64,000 bases of DNA from Cyclobacterium sp. 1_MG-2023 (GCF_030546805.1 NZ_JAUOPC010000004.1:372001-436000); one strand, 5' to 3'. Positions 27,346 to 36,757 are shown, counted from the first letter of the stretch. Numbers and translations: made by a program. The notes: generated from the sequence alone by a model not told the origin.

Positions 27346-27383
27346 AAATCCCCCTTAGTCCCCCTTTGGAAAAAGGGGGATTT
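27346..27383. repeat. CCCCCTT...AAGGGGG palindromic intergenic repeat
   Basis: AAATCCCCCTT (27346-27356) pairs perfectly with AAGGGGGATTT (27373-27383); the loop contains a partial second C-run. It lies between two convergent genes and could also act as a terminator. The form is common as a dispersed repeat in Bacteroidota and Cyanobacteria (from memory). Confidence 0.6.
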
Positions 27384-27423
27384 TGATATTTCCCCAATTG
27401 ACGATTGCGTAACTGACTTTAAT

Positions 27424-28452
27424 TTATTCCTCCATCACTTCCATACTTTCCGCCGGGCTTAGCTGAACTACTTCTTCCAGAAACTTTATGCTTTCCTCTA
27501 GCACTTCGTCCCAACTTTCCGTTTTCAAACTTGAAGCAATCACATGGTCACCGGCCTCAGGGAAAGCTACTTTCCGCTTTTTGTTGTCAGGGGTACTTAC
27601 ACTGGCATACATGTCCAGCATGGCTGGAACGGATACCACCTTGTCCTGCTCTTCCTCATTTTTGTAATAATAGGCCAGAAACAGTGGTTGTTTTACCTTT
27701 TCAAAGGTTTCCTTGTTCATTTTACTTTTTAGCAGCACAGCCAGACTTGTGTAAGCATTGATATGATAATTTGTTGCCCAATATTTTCCTTCTTCGGGTT
27801 CTCTTTCTACCACCTGCACCCCATCTTCATTGGTCATGGTCATTTCCATTAGTTGCTTCATCCAAGGCTGAAACAAGGGATCAAGTCGATCACCATAGAT
27901 TCCGATACAGGGGGAGTACAAAACCAAGGAATGAATTTCCGGTCTTTCTTCCGCCAGAATCAATGATAAGGCACCCCCCATAGAGGTTCCTATTACAATT
28001 ACACTATCCCCCAATTGCCTGCTGATCATATAGGCCCTTCTTGCCCCATCCACCAGACTTTTGGCATCCAAGTGTTCAAACGCATTTGCTCGCTCTATGC
28101 CATGTTCCGGTAGCCTGGCCAAGTAGAGGTTGGCACCAAAATGTTTGGCCAATTGCTGATGTACAGGATCACCTTCCATCTGGCTGGCACCAAAACCGTG
28201 TACGTAGAGAATGCTGAAATTCGTTTTTTCCTTTTTTTCAGGGTCAGCCCAGACTATCCTGGCTTCATTGTTAGGTTTAAGGCCTTGCACAGTGTCTTCA
28301 CCCTGCTGTATATAGGCTTCCAGTTCATTGAGATTTGATGGCACTTCAGGATAGGTACCGGATAGGTCCTGAATGCTTTCTTTTGGTCCGAGCATATAAA
28401 AGATGACAATAAAAATGGCTGAACCCATCAGCCAGGGAAGGACTCTTTTCAT
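27424..28452 (-). CDS. membrane-anchored alpha/beta hydrolase
   Basis: 342 residues from the ATG at 28452, 4 bp after proC; a longer in-frame start would overlap proC. An N-terminal membrane anchor (about 5-22) is followed by a serine-hydrolase fold: oxyanion-region ILYVHGFGAS (81-90), nucleophile elbow GTSMGG with Ser157, and a late DHVIAS segment with the probable catalytic His. Resembles monoglyceride lipase or carboxylesterase-type hydrolases. Substrate unknown. Last gene of the creatininase-M1 peptidase-proC unit. Confidence 0.85.
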   Translation of the reverse strand: MKRVLPWLMGSAIFIVIFYMLGPKESIQDLSGTYPEVPSNLNELEAYIQQGEDTVQGLKPNNEARIVWADPEKKEKTNFSILYVHGFGASQMEGDPVHQQLAKHFGANLYLARLPEHGIERANAFEHLDAKSLVDGARRAYMISRQLGDSVIVIGTSMGGALSLILAEERPEIHSLVLYSPCIGIYGDRLDPLFQPWMKQLMEMTMTNEDGVQVVEREPEEGKYWATNYHINAYTSLAVLLKSKMNKETFEKVKQPLFLAYYYKNEEEQDKVVSVPAMLDMYASVSTPDNKKRKVAFPEAGDHVIASSLKTESWDEVLEESIKFLEEVVQLSPAESMEVMEE

Positions 28453-28456
28453 GGTT

Positions 28457-29257
28457 TTATTTTTTGATGTCTTCGTAAGAGGCAACTACTCCTCGAACCA
28501 TAGCAGAACTGAAGCCATGGTGCTCCATTTCATTCAAGCCCTTGATGGTAGAGCCTTTTGGCGTTGTTACCTTATCTATGGCTGCTTCAGGGTGAATCCC
28601 TTTTTGCATCACCAATTCGGCTGCTCCTTTTACGGTTTGTGTTACAATTGTATTGGCTGTTTTGGCATCAAAGCCTATTTGGATTCCTCCCTGTGTCATG
28701 GCGCGCATAAAGCGCAAAACAAATGCAGTGCCGCAAGCCCCCAATACCGTAGCGGCTTCCATCAAGTGTTCTTCTATCGTAATGCTTATGCCTACACTAT
28801 TGAAAATTTCCTTGACGGTATTTTCGGTTTCTGTATTGAAATCATCACCACAAATACATGTGATAGATTCTTTAATATCTGCAGCTATATTGGGCATAAC
28901 CCTGAAAACAGTAGTGCCGGGTTCGAGTTCAGCCTTGATGGCTTGGAGGGTGATGCCAGCCGCTAGGGAAGCAATAACTTGCTTGTCTCTCTTTAAAAAT
29001 GGCTTAATTTCCTGTAAAATAGGCTGAATATTGTAAGGTTTTACACCTAAAATCACAAAATCTGCATCCTTTACAGCTTCCTTATTATCTGCCAAAACGG
29101 TGACTCCTCGCGATTTAAGATAAAACAAACTTTCCGGATGCCTTTTGGTAACGATAAGTCTTTTTCCGTCAAAACCCTCAGTACTTAATAAGCCATTGGC
29201 TATAGATAAACCTAGGTTTCCGCAGCCTATAATGGCTATTTTTTTATTATTGTCCAT
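28457..29257 (-). CDS. proC: pyrroline-5-carboxylate reductase
   Basis: Reduces 1-pyrroline-5-carboxylate to L-proline with NAD(P)H, the last step of proline synthesis. The 266 residues contain the N-terminal Rossmann motif AIIGCGNLGLSIANGLL, the VILGVKPYNIQPIL segment, and the signature region VRMP-like FRVMPNIAADI through GACGTAFVLRFMRAM and TVKGAAELVMQKGIHPEAAIDKVTTPKGSTIKGL. Full length. Lies 69 bp after the M1 peptidase gene, which may supply proline-containing peptides (inference). Confidence 0.96.
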   Translation of the reverse strand: MDNNKKIAIIGCGNLGLSIANGLLSTEGFDGKRLIVTKRHPESLFYLKSRGVTVLADNKEAVKDADFVILGVKPYNIQPILQEIKPFLKRDKQVIASLAAGITLQAIKAELEPGTTVFRVMPNIAADIKESITCICGDDFNTETENTVKEIFNSVGISITIEEHLMEAATVLGACGTAFVLRFMRAMTQGGIQIGFDAKTANTIVTQTVKGAAELVMQKGIHPEAAIDKVTTPKGSTIKGLNEMEHHGFSSAMVRGVVASYEDIKK

Positions 29258-29326
29258 TGATATAGTCCTTATTTAAAATCAAGCGATAAATTTACTCATA
29301 ATTTATGAGATTTCGGGAATGACCAT

Positions 29327-30997
29327 TTATTTGATGGCCTGGATTTGTTGTACATAAATATAGAAGTTGGGATCTATTTCAATGGCTACATTTGCTGCTA
29401 ATTTTTCAGAACTTTTCCAGCCCTGTTCAGGGTCAATCCAATGCGTCTTTTCATTTTGATTGATTTTAAGCGGCATGGCAAAATCGGCAACGCTGTTTTC
29501 CCACCGGTAATACAATTTATCCCCTTTCCAGTAATATTGAAAAATAGGCACCTTTTCTGTACGAAGATATTGGTCAAAGAAAGCCTGAAGATTCAAACCA
29601 CTTTCCTCAGCCAAAAAAGTCTCTATTTCAACAGTTGTTACCGTCTGATGGTAAAAAACCTTGTTCATTTTCCTTAAAATGCCTCTCCATTTCTCATCAT
29701 TGTCAATCCATTGACGTAGTGTATGAAGGATATTGGCTCCTTTGAAATACATGTCCCCGGAACCTCGTTGATTTACTTCATAATCCCCTATAATAGGCCC
29801 ATCATTTCTTATGATTCTTCGGGCTCCTTGAAGGTATTCATTTCCTGCAAGGACTCCATAGTGATAGTCCAAGAAAAGACTTTCCGAATATGTGGTAAAG
29901 CTTTCATGAATCCACATGTCGGCAATGTCTTTATAGGTAATATTATTGGCAAACCACTCATGTCCCGCTTCATGAATGATGATATAATCAAAGGTTAGTC
30001 CCCAGCCTGTTTCACTAAAATCCTTGCCCTTATAGCCATTGGAATACCCATTTCCATAAGTGACAGCCGACTGGTGTTCCATGCCAAGATATGGCACCTC
30101 GATCAGCTTAAAACCATCCTCATAAAAAGGGTAGGGGCCAAACCAGTGTTCGAAGGCCCTCATCAGCCTTGGCGTATCCCTAAATTGGACCTTTGCTTTT
30201 TCGAGGTTTTCCTTGAGTACATAATAGTCCAAAGTCAAGGGACCTTTTTCACCCTGATACATTTCAGAAAAATGTGCATAATCTGCTATGCTTAGGTTTA
30301 CCCCATAATTGGCAATCGGATTGCTTACAAACCAATGGTAAGTACTTTTCCCATCTTGGTGTTTTTCTATTTCACGAAGCCTGCCATTTGATACGTTCAT
30401 CAAGGGATCAGGCACTTTTACACTGATCAGCATGCTGTCGGGTTCGTCGTACATGTGGTCCTTGCATGGCCACCAGAGACTTGCTCCATCCCCTTGGTTG
30501 GAATTGGCGATAAAAGGCTTTCCCTTTTTGTCTTCTTCCCAAGTCAGACCTCCTTCCCAAGGAGGATTAGGACTAATCCTTGGCGACCCACTGTAGTTAA
30601 CTTCCAGGGAATGTAAATCTCCTACTTCTTGATTCGCTTCAATGGTGACAAAATAGGCATTACCTTCTTTTTTAAAATCCAGCGCTTTGCCATTTTGGGA
30701 AAAACCCTTTATTTTCATTGGCTGCTGCAAGTCTATTTGCATTACCTTCCCGGGCTTCAATACCTTATAATAAATGGTATTGCTTCCTTCAATGGACTTT
30801 TGTTTGGGCTTGACCTCGATGTCGAGGTGATAGTAAATCAGGTCCCACCATTCTCTCTCAGGAGTGATACTTCCACGCAAGCTGTCCTGTCTGGAATAAG
30901 ATTGTTTTGTATGTTGTGCCATGCCTGAGCTTATGGACAACATGGTTAAAAAAAGTAGGCCTAGGCCATAGGTTATTGTTCGCAAAGGTTTTTTCAT
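29327..30997 (-). CDS. M1 family metallopeptidase
   Basis: 556 residues with a signal peptide (through SISSGMAQ). N-terminal beta-sandwich (about 45-245), then the catalytic domain with GMEHQ at 305-309 in place of the classic GAMEN, the zinc motif HEAGHEWF (His342, His346) and the third ligand Glu365 in WIHESFTTYSE. It lacks the ERAP1-like helical C-terminal domain and ends soon after the thermolysin-like domain. Exported, likely aminopeptidase acting on peptides in the periplasm. Sits between the creatininase gene (14 bp upstream) and proC. Confidence 0.93.
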   Translation of the reverse strand: MKKPLRTITYGLGLLFLTMLSISSGMAQHTKQSYSRQDSLRGSITPEREWWDLIYYHLDIEVKPKQKSIEGSNTIYYKVLKPGKVMQIDLQQPMKIKGFSQNGKALDFKKEGNAYFVTIEANQEVGDLHSLEVNYSGSPRISPNPPWEGGLTWEEDKKGKPFIANSNQGDGASLWWPCKDHMYDEPDSMLISVKVPDPLMNVSNGRLREIEKHQDGKSTYHWFVSNPIANYGVNLSIADYAHFSEMYQGEKGPLTLDYYVLKENLEKAKVQFRDTPRLMRAFEHWFGPYPFYEDGFKLIEVPYLGMEHQSAVTYGNGYSNGYKGKDFSETGWGLTFDYIIIHEAGHEWFANNITYKDIADMWIHESFTTYSESLFLDYHYGVLAGNEYLQGARRIIRNDGPIIGDYEVNQRGSGDMYFKGANILHTLRQWIDNDEKWRGILRKMNKVFYHQTVTTVEIETFLAEESGLNLQAFFDQYLRTEKVPIFQYYWKGDKLYYRWENSVADFAMPLKINQNEKTHWIDPEQGWKSSEKLAANVAIEIDPNFYIYVQQIQAIK

Positions 30998-31011
30998 TAA
31001 TTGTTACGGAT

Positions 31012-31773
31012 TTATTCGTACCTGTCATTGATGTCCAAATTGGCCAGGTCAATCATTAATTCGGCAATTTTCTCACTAGTATCTTTAAGGAAACGTTCGC
31101 CTTTTTCCGGTGTACTCGCTTTAGGGTTTCCAATTCCAGTATCTTCCGTGACCATGGACCACTTTCTTTCTGCCCATGCCCAGCCTTCTCGAATGGCTTT
31201 TACTTTTGATTTCTTGTCACTTCCGTCACCGGCCTCTTCGAGAGGCAAAACCAAATGACTATGTAAATGCATAATCAGGCTGGTTTCCATTTCGTCTGCA
31301 TGGTCTCCCATATGTTCGAAATACTTGGGTTTGTCCATGGCCTGAAACCAATTGCAGGTGCTGAAGAACATATCAGGAAATAACAGGCCTATTTCTCTCA
31401 GTATGGTTTTAAAATCATTGCCGCCGTGACTGTTTAAAATAAGCAGTTTAGGAATACCTTGCCGATGTAAAACCGTAACAAGATCCTTCAAGATTGCCAG
31501 TTGTGTGCTTGGGTTTAGGTTCATGTCCAGATAGATGTCTGATTGTCCGGTGTTTACGCCAAAAGGTATGGTTGGCAGTATCATCACTTTCGCACCGGCT
31601 TCCCAAGCAATCTTGCCGGCAGCTGCTCCAAAGGCATCGGCTTCATAGACATCTGTTCCATAAGGCAGGTGGTAATTATGGGCTTCTGTGGCCCCCCAAG
31701 GCATTACCGCCAACTCAATTTTTTCTTCTTTAAGTGCTTTCCAGTTCGTTTCAGCCAGGATATAAGGTCTCAT
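31012..31773 (-). CDS. creatininase family amidohydrolase
   Basis: 253 residues. Visible metal-binding and fold motifs: LAVMPWGATEAHNYHLPYGTD (Glu/His/Asp ligands), NSHGGNDFK, and DHADEMETSL. Family members hydrolyse cyclic amides such as creatinine or formamides (e.g. N-formylaminopyrimidines, MftE-like peptide processing). No cofactor-biosynthesis genes are nearby, so the substrate is open. Probable first gene of the operon running to the alpha/beta hydrolase. Confidence 0.9.
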   Translation of the reverse strand: MRPYILAETNWKALKEEKIELAVMPWGATEAHNYHLPYGTDVYEADAFGAAAGKIAWEAGAKVMILPTIPFGVNTGQSDIYLDMNLNPSTQLAILKDLVTVLHRQGIPKLLILNSHGGNDFKTILREIGLLFPDMFFSTCNWFQAMDKPKYFEHMGDHADEMETSLIMHLHSHLVLPLEEAGDGSDKKSKVKAIREGWAWAERKWSMVTEDTGIGNPKASTPEKGERFLKDTSEKIAELMIDLANLDINDRYE

Positions 31774-31929
31774 TGATAAAAGGTTTTGGATGAGGCAAAT
31801 TTTCTAAAAGTGTAAATAAACCATAAATTTTTAGAATTCCCATCCCTAAAATTCCTTACTTCCCTTTATATTGCGGGAATAAAATGTAACGCTGACAATA
31901 AACAATAGAATAAAATAAACCATCTTATC

Positions 31930-32781
31930 ATGTCACAAACAAAAAACAATAGAAGAGACTTTGTCAAAAAAAGTATCTTAGGAACAATTGGAGGAGTCGT
32001 TCTAGCCGGATCTAACCTAAAGGCAGCTCCTGCAACTTTGGCCAAGCCATCAGATCTTAAATTGGCATTTGCGGGTTATACTTTTAAAAATTTTGATCTT
32101 GATGAAACCATAAAAATGATACAAAAAGTAGATGTAAACTACCTTTGTATCAAGGATTTTCATTTGCCTTTGGAAAGTACAGATGCAGAAATTGCAGCTT
32201 TTCACAAGAAATTGGCAGATGCAAACATAAAAGGTTATGCAGTAGGCCCTATCTATTCTAAAACGCAAGAGGCCTTAGATATTGCGTTTGATTATGCCAA
32301 AAAGGTTGGTGTAGATATGATTGTAGGTATTCCAAGTATAGAAGATTTACCTTACTTGGATGGCAAAGTAAAAGAATACAATATTAGGTTTGCCATACAT
32401 AATCATGGTCCTGAAGATAAATTGTATCCAAATGCCACCGTTATCATGAGCCATATAAAAGATTTGGATGATCGAATCGGGATGTGTTTTGATATTGGAC
32501 ACAATATGCGTGACGGACATGATCCTGTAGCAGACATTAAAAAATACAAAAGCCGCATCTTTGATTTGCACCTGAAAAATGTTTCCAAGGCAGAGGCTGA
32601 TGGCAAAACAGTTGAGCTTGGAAGAGGTGTTATTGATATTCCGGGGGTGGTGAAAATGCTGGCCAAAACCAATTATGAAGGACATTTAGCCATGGAATAT
32701 GAAAAAGACATGAAAGCTCCAATGGCCGGTATTGCAGAATCTGTAGGGTATTACCGTGGAATCGTCGATACTTTAGGTTAA
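31930..32781 (+). CDS. TAT-exported sugar phosphate isomerase/epimerase-like TIM barrel
   Basis: 283 residues. The start MSQTKNNRRDFVKKSILGT is a twin-arginine signal, followed by a cleavage region near LKAAPA. The remainder is an AP-endonuclease-2-like TIM barrel with FAIHNHGPED, MCFDIGHNMRDGHDP, and IFDLHLKNV metal-ligand segments and the end AMEYEKD. This class in Bacteroidota often accompanies Gfo/Idh/MocA oxidoreductases in sugar catabolism; here it is alone on the plus strand, divergent from the creatininase gene. Precise reaction unknown. Confidence 0.88.
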   Translation: MSQTKNNRRDFVKKSILGTIGGVVLAGSNLKAAPATLAKPSDLKLAFAGYTFKNFDLDETIKMIQKVDVNYLCIKDFHLPLESTDAEIAAFHKKLADANIKGYAVGPIYSKTQEALDIAFDYAKKVGVDMIVGIPSIEDLPYLDGKVKEYNIRFAIHNHGPEDKLYPNATVIMSHIKDLDDRIGMCFDIGHNMRDGHDPVADIKKYKSRIFDLHLKNVSKAEADGKTVELGRGVIDIPGVVKMLAKTNYEGHLAMEYEKDMKAPMAGIAESVGYYRGIVDTLG

Positions 32782-32802
32782 TTTATAGCTTAATTTTTAT
32801 AC

Positions 32803-32838
32803 CAAATAGCCCGCATTAAGTGGGCTATTTGTTTTTTT
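32803..32838. terminator. bidirectional terminator between TIM-barrel and amidohydrolase genes
   Basis: CAAATAGCCC (32803-32812) pairs perfectly with 32822-32831, followed on the plus strand by TTTTTTT. The stop codon of the convergent amidohydrolase gene (32825-32827) lies within the stem. Confidence 0.85.
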
Positions 32839-34195
32839 CTGCTATCTGACCAAGTTTTTCCTTGATTATTTCTTTACTTATCCATTGCCCCCTAGCCATC
32901 ACGCCCAGTGGGTTTTTCATGTGACTTAAATCTTCCAAAGGGTTTTTCCTAAGCAGTACCAAGTCTGCCTCCAATCCTTCTTCAATAGATCCGAAGTTGC
33001 CATCAAAAAATACTGCCGGATTAATTGTTCCTGTTTGTAATATTTCCAATGGTCTCAAGCCTGCAGCCAGCATTCCTTTCATTTCATGGTGGATAGAAAA
33101 CCCGGGTACATTGAATACTTGGGGGGCATCAGAACCCAATAGTAAACCTTGTCCATCTTCATGCAAGGCCTTGATCAATTGATATCGTATTTGATTGAAT
33201 TGCTTCCATTTTGCTTCATCGAAATTGTCAGCTTTGGTCAAGTTGTTTTTACTATTTACCCAGTTTTCTCTGGTTTTGGGGCTCATGTATTGCATTTCTT
33301 CCTGACTGACCAATTCTTCAGCAGGAATAGGAGAAAACCAACGCTCAAAAAGAGACTGTGTAGGCACCACCCATACCTTGTTTTTTTTGCTTAGGTCAAC
33401 CAATTCCGGAATGGTGTTTGGGTCGGCTAATTCCGTGAAATTGTAACCAAAGAAACCATTCTCTGTAGGATTTACACCTGCCTCTTTTGGTACCAGCCCT
33501 TCAATAAAACCATCTACATGGTCTATGGTCTGGTAGCCATTTTTTAAGGCATGCCTGATACCTACTAAATTAGAGACGTGGCCGGCGAATGGGATCCCAT
33601 ATTTATTTGCTGCTGCCACAATGCTGTCAAAAACATGCTTTCGGATGCCAGGGTGAAGTTTTAGAAAATCGTAACCTGATTCTGCATAATTTTTAACTTT
33701 TTCGGTTGCTTCCTCGGTTGTGCTTACAGTATTTCCATTTAAAGAAGGACTGGAGGTAAAGATTCTTGGAGAGAGGATTTCCTGAGTGGCAGCTTTCTCC
33801 CTCAGTGGAAGATGAGCTTCGTTACCTAGCATTCCTCTTATTGTGGTTACACCATTTGACAAGTATAAAAACAATGTTTCTTGCACCAGAGGGTCATCCC
33901 AGGGCTTATCCGGAATATGGGCGTGCATTTCTGCTAAGCCCGGAATTAGGTAATTTCCCTTTCCATCAATTACTTTCGCCTTGGCAAAATCAACTTCTTC
34001 ATCCGGAGAAAGGATTTTTTCAATGGTTTTCCCTTTGACGATTACGTGCGCTTTATTTATAGCTCCTGTTGATACATCTACGATGTTTACTTCCCTAAAA
34101 ACTGTCTGATCAGCCGTTAAACTTTGTTTTTCTTTTTTTGCGGTGCAACTAAATGCGATTGCTATAAGAATAAAAATGAATAAATAATTTTTCAT
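32825..34195 (-). CDS. amidohydrolase family lipoprotein (imidazolonepropionase-like)
   Basis: 456 residues; signal ends in lipobox AFSC with Cys17. Catalytic amidohydrolase motifs: HxH at His91/His93 in GLAEMHAHIPD, YDFLKLHPG (Lys ligand region), GIPFAGHVSN (His ligand), and LLGSDAPQ (Asp). It closes with the EEGLEADLVLLRKNP sandwich-domain strand. It belongs to the HutI/prolidase-like branch of secreted metal-dependent amidohydrolases; the substrate is unknown and may be a dipeptide or related amide. On the minus strand 39 bp after the quinone oxidoreductase gene. Confidence 0.9.
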   Translation of the reverse strand: MKNYLFIFILIAIAFSCTAKKEKQSLTADQTVFREVNIVDVSTGAINKAHVIVKGKTIEKILSPDEEVDFAKAKVIDGKGNYLIPGLAEMHAHIPDKPWDDPLVQETLFLYLSNGVTTIRGMLGNEAHLPLREKAATQEILSPRIFTSSPSLNGNTVSTTEEATEKVKNYAESGYDFLKLHPGIRKHVFDSIVAAANKYGIPFAGHVSNLVGIRHALKNGYQTIDHVDGFIEGLVPKEAGVNPTENGFFGYNFTELADPNTIPELVDLSKKNKVWVVPTQSLFERWFSPIPAEELVSQEEMQYMSPKTRENWVNSKNNLTKADNFDEAKWKQFNQIRYQLIKALHEDGQGLLLGSDAPQVFNVPGFSIHHEMKGMLAAGLRPLEILQTGTINPAVFFDGNFGSIEEGLEADLVLLRKNPLEDLSHMKNPLGVMARGQWISKEIIKEKLGQIAEKNK

Positions 34196-34234
34196 GATCT
34201 TGTTGATTTGGTTGACCTGAAAACAAATGAGACA

Positions 34235-35212
34235 TTAAACCAATAGTAAAATTTTACCAATATGCTTGGAACTCTCTAATAACCTGTGTGCTTCTGCAGC
34301 TTCTGCCATAGGGAAAGCTGTATGGATAACGGGTTTTATTTTATCCGGAAATAACGGCCAGATTTCTTCCATCAACTGGGTGGCAATATGCCCTTTGTAT
34401 TCCTTTGATTGAGGCCTTAAAGTGGATCCGGTTATTACCAGCTGATGCGTCATTATTCTAAGCAGATCCACTTCTCCCATTCTATTTTCCATGGCATTGA
34501 TCATAATCAACCTTCCTTTTCTATTCAATAAGCGAAGATTTTTCATGGTATAAGAACCACCAACCATATCCAAGACTATGTCAACTCTTTTGGATCCCAA
34601 GTGCTCTTTGATTTTGGTCTCAAAATCTTGCTTTTTGTAATTGATAGCCAGACTTGCACCAAGCTCCAGGCAGGTTTCACACTTTTCTTCAGAACCTGCA
34701 GTAGCAATCACTTGTCCATCCATGGCTTTTACCATCTGAATGGCTGAAACACCAATACCACTGCTTCCACCATGGACAAGGACGGTTTCATTCTTTTTGA
34801 AATTGCCAATTTTAAAGACATTATTCCAAACGGTGAAAAAGGTTTCGGGAAGAGAAGCTGCTTCCTCCAAGCTTAAACCTTCAGGGATTGTCAGACATTG
34901 TTCTTGTGGAGCAGCTACATATTCTGAATATCCTCCTCCTGCCAATAAGGCACATATTTTATCCCCAATTTCCCAAGTTTTAACGTTTTCACCAAGGTCG
35001 GCTACCCATCCTGAAACTTCCAGTCCCGGAATATCCTTAGGGACACCTTCGGGAGCAGGGTATTTTCCTTCTCTTTGAGCGATATCAGGTCTGTTGATTC
35101 CAATGGCACGGACTTTAATTAAAATTTCATTCTTTCCAATTTTAGGTTTACTTCTTTCTTTAATTTTTAAAACATCCGGCGCACCTGCTTCTGTAATTAC
35201 TACTGCTTTCAT
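34235..35212 (-). CDS. NAD(P)H-quinone oxidoreductase (zinc-independent MDR family)
   Basis: 325 residues of the medium-chain dehydrogenase/reductase superfamily: N-terminal GroES-like domain (GINRPDIAQREGKYP, PGLEVSGWV), then the nucleotide-binding VLVHGGSSGIGVSAIQ. It lacks the usual zinc-binding cysteines. It closely resembles PIG3/TP53I3-type NAD(P)H quinone reductases, which reduce quinones one electron at a time. Three bases separate it from the universal stress protein gene upstream, so the two are co-transcribed. Confidence 0.93.
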   Translation of the reverse strand: MKAVVITEAGAPDVLKIKERSKPKIGKNEILIKVRAIGINRPDIAQREGKYPAPEGVPKDIPGLEVSGWVADLGENVKTWEIGDKICALLAGGGYSEYVAAPQEQCLTIPEGLSLEEAASLPETFFTVWNNVFKIGNFKKNETVLVHGGSSGIGVSAIQMVKAMDGQVIATAGSEEKCETCLELGASLAINYKKQDFETKIKEHLGSKRVDIVLDMVGGSYTMKNLRLLNRKGRLIMINAMENRMGEVDLLRIMTHQLVITGSTLRPQSKEYKGHIATQLMEEIWPLFPDKIKPVIHTAFPMAEAAEAHRLLESSKHIGKILLLV

Positions 35213-35215
35213 ATG

Positions 35216-36016
35216 CTATTTGATAACCAATAGAGGAATATGTGTATGATAGACCATTTTTGCACTGTGGCTATGTTTGAAAATAAAATCAAGAAAACCG
35301 CGGTCTTTTGAAAACATCACTAATAAGCTATCTGATTTGTTTTTCACATAATTTTCCAGCCCTTTGTCAGTATTAATTTCCTGAAGCATCTCAAAACTAA
35401 AATCGCAATCAGGAAAATTTTCAGTTAAGTAGGATTCAAGTCCTTTAAAAATGATTTTTTTACTGAAATTAGGTTTGTTTTCTATATGAATAATTTCATA
35501 AGGTAGGTTCCAAGTTTCAGTGAGTTTAATCAATTTCCTAAAAATGCCTTCTTTATCATGTTGAAGATCTACAGCAACTTTAATTTTTTCAATGCTTTCA
35601 AATGATGAACCAAAAGGCACTGCAATTACCGGAATGCTACTTTCCTTGATAACTTTAGCAGTGTTGGAACCAATAAGGTTTTTTTTAATCCCACTGGCCC
35701 CTTGGGTTCCCATAATGATCAGGTCATAATCATCATTATTGGCGGTAGAAAATATAGCATTGGCCACTGTTCCTTGAATAATTTTATAATCTATCTCTAC
35801 CTCCCTACCTACTTTGCTAATTATTTTATTTAACTCAGTTTTGGCATTGTTCTCGATTGTTTGTGCCATTCTTACAGCTTCTGCAGCGAAATCATATACT
35901 GCAAAATAGGAAAAAATTAATGTTATGGTTGCACATTGTTGCTGGGCATAGGCCACGGCGAAATTTAGTGCCTGGTCAGCATTGTCAGATAGGTCAGTTG
36001 GAACAAGGATCTTCAT
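35216..36016 (-). CDS. universal stress protein with two UspA domains
   Basis: 266 residues. The first UspA domain (1-140) is complete with the nucleotide-binding signature GTQGASGIKKNLIGSNTAKVI; the second (about 145-266) is degenerate and lacks the Gly-rich ATP loop. Tandem USPs of this kind support survival in stress and stationary phase. The promoter is shared divergently with the thioesterase gene across a perfect 14-bp palindrome (36068-36081), suggesting redox or growth-state control (inference). Confidence 0.92.
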   Translation of the reverse strand: MKILVPTDLSDNADQALNFAVAYAQQQCATITLIFSYFAVYDFAAEAVRMAQTIENNAKTELNKIISKVGREVEIDYKIIQGTVANAIFSTANNDDYDLIIMGTQGASGIKKNLIGSNTAKVIKESSIPVIAVPFGSSFESIEKIKVAVDLQHDKEGIFRKLIKLTETWNLPYEIIHIENKPNFSKKIIFKGLESYLTENFPDCDFSFEMLQEINTDKGLENYVKNKSDSLLVMFSKDRGFLDFIFKHSHSAKMVYHTHIPLLVIK

Positions 36017-36067
36017 ATTAGGCCTTTTAGTTTCTTTAAATTAATGAATATTTATCTAAATTACACA

Positions 36068-36090
36068 ATGATTTAAATCATATATCTTTG
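36068..36090. promoter_or_regulatory. palindromic operator between divergent promoters of usp and thioesterase genes
   Basis: ATGATTTAAATCAT (36068-36081) is a perfect palindrome with the TGA-N6-TCA spacing of Crp/Fnr sites. A perfect -7 box TATCTTTG (36083-36090) serves the thioesterase gene on the plus strand, and a 7/8 match TAATTTAG (36056-36063 on the minus strand) faces the USP gene. The palindrome occupies the spacer of both promoters. Confidence 0.55.
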
Positions 36091-36118
36091 ATGAATATAT
36101 GGATCAAACTCAAAAATT

Positions 36119-36634
36119 ATGTTCGAATATAATAAAGACAAGCACTATCCTAAAGAGACGGAAAGTAGGGTAGTCATCAGGTTTCAGGATTGTGATCCAT
36201 TGCAGCATCTCAATAATGCGAAGTATTTCGATTATTTCTTCAATGCCAGAGAAGATCAGGTGCCGAAATTGTATGGGGTGGAAATGATGGATTTTATCCG
36301 TAAATACCAGGCCGCTTGGGTGGTATATAATCATAGTATTTCCTATGTCAGGCCTGCCAGAGTTGGAGAATGGGTGAGAATAATGAGCAGGGTAATTTGG
36401 CATGATCACCATTCAGTAATTGTAGAGTATTATATGACTGATGATAATAAAGAGGAACTGAAAACTTTGATGTGGACCACCATGCGTTATGTGGATATGA
36501 AATATGGGAAGTCTAAGGACCATGAAGGTGCGGTCAAAGATTTCTTATTGGCTACAACAGATGAGGTTAACATGGCTGAAACTACCCTACAATCAAGGAT
36601 TAAAGATATCAAAGCAAGCCTGATAAAACCTTAA
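36119..36634 (+). CDS. acyl-CoA thioesterase (4HBT hotdog fold)
   Basis: 171 residues of the hotdog-fold 4-hydroxybenzoyl-CoA thioesterase type: RFQDCDPLQHLNNAKYFDYFFNAREDQ carries the conserved Asp and Asn of the active site, followed by VVYNHSISYVRPARVGEWV and VEYYM. Probably hydrolyses short or aromatic acyl-CoA esters. The extra C-terminal helix is family-typical. Divergent from the USP gene and sharing its regulatory region. Confidence 0.88.
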   Translation: MFEYNKDKHYPKETESRVVIRFQDCDPLQHLNNAKYFDYFFNAREDQVPKLYGVEMMDFIRKYQAAWVVYNHSISYVRPARVGEWVRIMSRVIWHDHHSVIVEYYMTDDNKEELKTLMWTTMRYVDMKYGKSKDHEGAVKDFLLATTDEVNMAETTLQSRIKDIKASLIKP

Positions 36635-36757
36635 TTTTACATACGATTTAATTCGGTATTGAAGAAATAATAAGCATCTTCCCTCCAAAATCGTGTTCTT
36701 TTTATTGTGTAAAATCAAGAATTTTCTTTCTGAGCCATTGAAATTGATCTGGTGGGA

